Part shown: in pieces, positions 6,766 through 8,024 of the stretch
How positions within the stretch are numbered: the stretch's first letter is position 1
Layout: the number at the start of each line of letters is the position of its first letter
From: Treponema sp.
GTDB taxonomy: Bacteria; Spirochaetota; Spirochaetia; Treponematales; Breznakiellaceae
NCBI GenBank assembly: GCA_031281925.1
Contig: JAITES010000009.1
Span: 1-8,024, forward strand
DNA length: 8,024 bases
Direction of reading: 5' to 3'
Program-made: the position numbers and the translations under genes
Notes under the pieces: generated by a model
Seen by the model: only the letters and a program-made list of their open reading frames with translations
What the model was told of the DNA's origin: nothing
Databases searched by the model: none

Positions 6766-7701
6766 TTATTCTCCTTTGGCAATACTGCTGAGTTTCTCCA
6801 GGGCAGGCCCGTCAATATCAATATTAAAAACTTCGGCAATAACCTGAGTCCAGCCGTAAATAAAATAGTTCCATCCATCCTCTACGTGGAGCATCTTTTC
6901 CTTTGCCTGGGCCTGAGCCTGCCGCATAAAGATAAGGTTTCCCCGGTAGTTTATCTCCCACACAAGAGAAGCGGAAGGATAGGAAACCGCATCGGTGGTA
7001 GGTGAACCGGGAGCATCCTTCCCCAGCCCCGTAGCATTAACTACCAGGGAATAGGGGGGCAGGGCGGCCACCAGTTTGTCATTATCCGCCGGGACGGGAT
7101 TATGGATAAAACGAAATTCTATCCGCCTGTCACAGCCGGCAAGAGCCGCCTTTGCCGATTCAAGCCTGGGCAGGCTGCGGTTGGCAATAGTGATCCGCCT
7201 GGGCATGTTCTCTCCGAATTTTTCCTGGGAGAAGTAGAGGGACATGGCCAGGGAACTCCCGCCCGCACCCAAAAGCAGAGCCTCGCCGCCGTGATCCTTC
7301 CAGAAATTGGCCGGCACAAAGGATTCCAGGGCCAGTCCGGAAGAGATGGGATCCTTGGCATGGGCCCGGAATTTGCCGTCCCTCTTGGAGAGGCTTGAAA
7401 CCTCCTCCAGTTTTTGCGCAAAAGGATCGGCATAATCAAAAAGATCCCTGCAGGCCTTGTAGAGATCCAGTTTGTGGGTGGTTACCAGAGCCCCCAGGGA
7501 GAGGGGATCGTTTTTAATGAATTCCACTACCTGCCGGTATTCTTCCGCCGTGGCATGGAGAGGCAGATCGATTCCCGCGATAACCGTATCCAAACCGAGG
7601 TATTCGGCCCATTTGGGGAATACCTTCATGATGGACGACTGTCCGGTAGTTACTCCGATGAAGTAAAAAGTACGCGTTCCGGCTGCCGCAAGCTTCTTCA
7701 T
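6766..7701 (-). CDS. Shikimate/quinate dehydrogenase-like NAD(P)-dependent oxidoreductase
   Basis: A 311-aa AroE-superfamily protein, somewhat longer than typical AroE (about 270 aa). An N-terminal substrate domain carries GVTTGQSS (16-23) and GALVTTHK (70-77). A Rossmann domain carries LLLGAGGSS (142-150), IANRS (172-176) and VVNATGLG (220-227). The catalytic pair appears kept as Lys77 and Asp117 (AKDP). Residues that grip shikimate in AroE differ: the second Ser of the SxS motif is Ile24, the Asn of NVT is Leu72, and NTD reads AKD. It probably oxidises or reduces a related polyhydroxy compound, not shikimate. ATG 7701 is preferred because GGAGG lies 5 nt upstream. In-frame TTG 7746 and ATG 7713 lack well-placed ribosome sites. 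It is the first gene of the leftward operon, followed 6 bp later by the isomerase. Confidence 0.85.
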   Translation of the reverse strand: MKKLAAAGTRTFYFIGVTTGQSSIMKVFPKWAEYLGLDTVIAGIDLPLHATAEEYRQVVEFIKNDPLSLGALVTTHKLDLYKACRDLFDYADPFAQKLEEVSSLSKRDGKFRAHAKDPISSGLALESFVPANFWKDHGGEALLLGAGGSSLAMSLYFSQEKFGENMPRRITIANRSLPRLESAKAALAGCDRRIEFRFIHNPVPADNDKLVAALPPYSLVVNATGLGKDAPGSPTTDAVSYPSASLVWEINYRGNLIFMRQAQAQAKEKMLHVEDGWNYFIYGWTQVIAEVFNIDIDGPALEKLSSIAKGE

Positions 7702-7719
7702 GTATTCCTCCATGCACAA

Positions 7720-7733
7720 GCCGTCTAAACGGC
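7720..7733. repeat. Leader hairpin 2 (GCCGT/ACGGC)
   Basis: Perfect 5-bp inverted repeat with a 4-nt loop in the predicted 5' leader of the dehydrogenase-like mRNA, ending about 10 nt before its Shine-Dalgarno sequence. It could affect translation initiation, but no role is shown. Confidence 0.35.
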
Positions 7734-7758
7734 ATCGTACAGTCAAATCCTCACGCCC

Positions 7759-7773
7759 GCGGCCAAAGGCCGC
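7759..7773. repeat. Leader hairpin 1 (GCGGCC/GGCCGC)
   Basis: Perfect 6-bp all-GC stem with a 3-nt loop, about 10 nt downstream of the predicted transcription start of the leftward operon. No U tract follows on either strand, so it is not an intrinsic terminator. It may be a 5' stabilising stem-loop. Confidence 0.4.
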
Positions 7774-7781
7774 ATGTCACT

Positions 7782-7793
7782 ATGTAATAACAT
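7782..7793. promoter_or_regulatory. Operator candidate 1 (ATGTAATAACAT)
   Basis: ATGT and ACAT arms flank a 4-nt spacer. The site overlaps the edge of the leftward -10 box and covers the predicted start site. With operator 2 it shares the 13-mer TATGTAATRACAT. An extra ATGT half-site stands at 7774-7777. Its size and position suit a GntR/UTRA repressor site (inference). Confidence 0.55.
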
Positions 7794-7819
7794 TATATGG
7801 ATTCTGCATAAAAAGTAAA
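7792..7819 (-). promoter_or_regulatory. Promoter of the dehydrogenase-isomerase-gntR operon
   Basis: Minus strand TTTACT (7819-7814, 4 of 6 matches) and a perfect TATAAT (7797-7792) are separated by 16 nt. The expected start near 7785 gives a leader of about 84 nt with two hairpins before the ATG at 7701. Confidence 0.6.
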
Positions 7820-7838
7820 TACTCCGGTCAAATTTCGC

Positions 7839-7868
7839 TGGACAACTGAAAACTATTAATGATAGTAT
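7839..7868 (+). promoter_or_regulatory. Promoter of the FGGY kinase gene
   Basis: TGGACA (7839-7844, 5 of 6 matches) and TAGTAT (7863-7868, 4 of 6) are separated by 18 nt. The expected start near 7875 leaves a leader of about 35 nt before ATG 7910. The box is weaker than the leftward promoter and is overlapped by operator 2. Confidence 0.45.
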
Positions 7869-7880
7869 GTAATGACATAC
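7865..7880. promoter_or_regulatory. Operator candidate 2 (GTATGT-N4-ACATAC)
   Basis: Perfect 6-bp arms around a 4-nt spacer form a 16-bp palindrome. It covers the end of the kinase -10 box and its predicted start site. The core ATGTAATGACAT differs from operator 1 at a single base. The two centres are 85 bp apart, about eight helical turns. Confidence 0.6.
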
Positions 7881-7909
7881 ATGAAATCCCCCTGTATTGA
7901 GGAACGATT

Positions 7910-8024
7910 ATGGCATCCTATATCCTGGCCCACGATTTGGGAACCTCCGGCAACAAGGCCACCCTCTTTTCCCTGGACGGGAAAATGGACGCGGGCGTAC
8001 TCTACGAATACCCGGTCTACTATC
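7910..8024 (+). CDS. FGGY-family carbohydrate kinase (partial, 5' end only)
   Basis: Only the first 38 codons are present; the frame is open to the right edge. The protein starts MASYILAHDLGTSGNKATLF, with the phosphate-1 motif DLGTSGNK (residues 9-16) of the ASKHA/FGGY sugar kinases such as xylulokinase and glycerol kinase. A beta turn typical of the family (SLDGK, residues 21-25) follows. ATG 7910 is supported by GAGGA about 7 nt upstream. These enzymes phosphorylate sugars or polyols with ATP in the cytoplasm. The substrate cannot be assigned from this fragment. It is divergent from the dehydrogenase-isomerase-gntR operon and shares a matched operator with it, so it most likely phosphorylates the pathway substrate or an intermediate. 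Confidence 0.85.
   Translation, partial: MASYILAHDLGTSGNKATLFSLDGKMDAGVLYEYPVYY

Noticed and set aside
7514..7735. 73-codon minus-strand frame starting in the dehydrogenase leader, as a leader peptide
   Set aside because: It runs far into the dehydrogenase-like coding region in another frame, has no clear ribosome site and no run of regulatory codons.
7702..7746. N-terminal extension of the dehydrogenase-like protein from TTG 7746 or ATG 7713
   Set aside because: The extra residues include a hairpin-forming leader and have no family similarity; GGAGG is well placed only for ATG 7701.
7759..7773. GCGGCC-AAA-GGCCGC as a terminator between the divergent genes
   Set aside because: No U tract follows on either strand and the stem is only 6 bp; it lies just downstream of a strong -10, so it fits a leader stem-loop better.

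Overview
The window reads as bacterial chromosomal DNA of intermediate GC, densely packed and almost entirely coded on the minus strand. Six minus-strand genes run leftward and one plus-strand gene starts at the right edge. A large multidomain hybrid kinase next to a REC-GGDEF protein, a cupin-type sugar-phosphate isomerase and a TetR-style ABC exporter promoter would all suit a host-associated spirochaete such as a gut Treponema. That assignment is an impression from gene content, not a demonstrated match.

Right part (5353-8024): a divergent carbohydrate locus. A FGGY-type sugar kinase starts at 7910 (+) and leaves the window. Facing away from it are a shikimate-dehydrogenase-like oxidoreductase, a cupin glucose-6-phosphate isomerase homologue and a GntR/UTRA regulator. 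The 208-bp region between the two divergent starts holds a plausible sigma-70 promoter in each direction. Each promoter's -10 box is overlapped by a near-identical palindrome, TATGTAATRACAT, a strong candidate for the operator of the local GntR protein. A degenerate copy lies before gntR itself. Together these look like a self-regulated catabolic module for a sugar, polyol or sugar acid whose identity cannot be read from the sequence.

Middle (1559-5297): a signalling pair whose coding regions overlap. A 947-aa membrane hybrid histidine kinase (dCache sensor, HisKA, HATPase, REC, HPt, extra helical tail) precedes a response-regulator diguanylate cyclase. The kinase sensor carries the residue pattern associated with amino-acid-binding dCache domains, and the cyclase has a canonical active site and an inhibitory I-site. 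The simplest model is a phosphorelay converting an extracellular amino-acid signal into c-di-GMP. An extended -10 box just before the kinase could drive this pair independently of the sugar genes.

Left part (1-1394): the first 464 codons of a half-size ABC exporter (membrane domain plus the start of the ATPase), running off the left edge. Its promoter (TTGACC-N17-TAACAT) is overlaid by TTAGT/CTAAC inverted repeats typical of a TetR-family operator. No rRNA, tRNA, CRISPR array, insertion sequence or convincing intrinsic terminator was seen. No gene-free stretch exceeds 300 bp.
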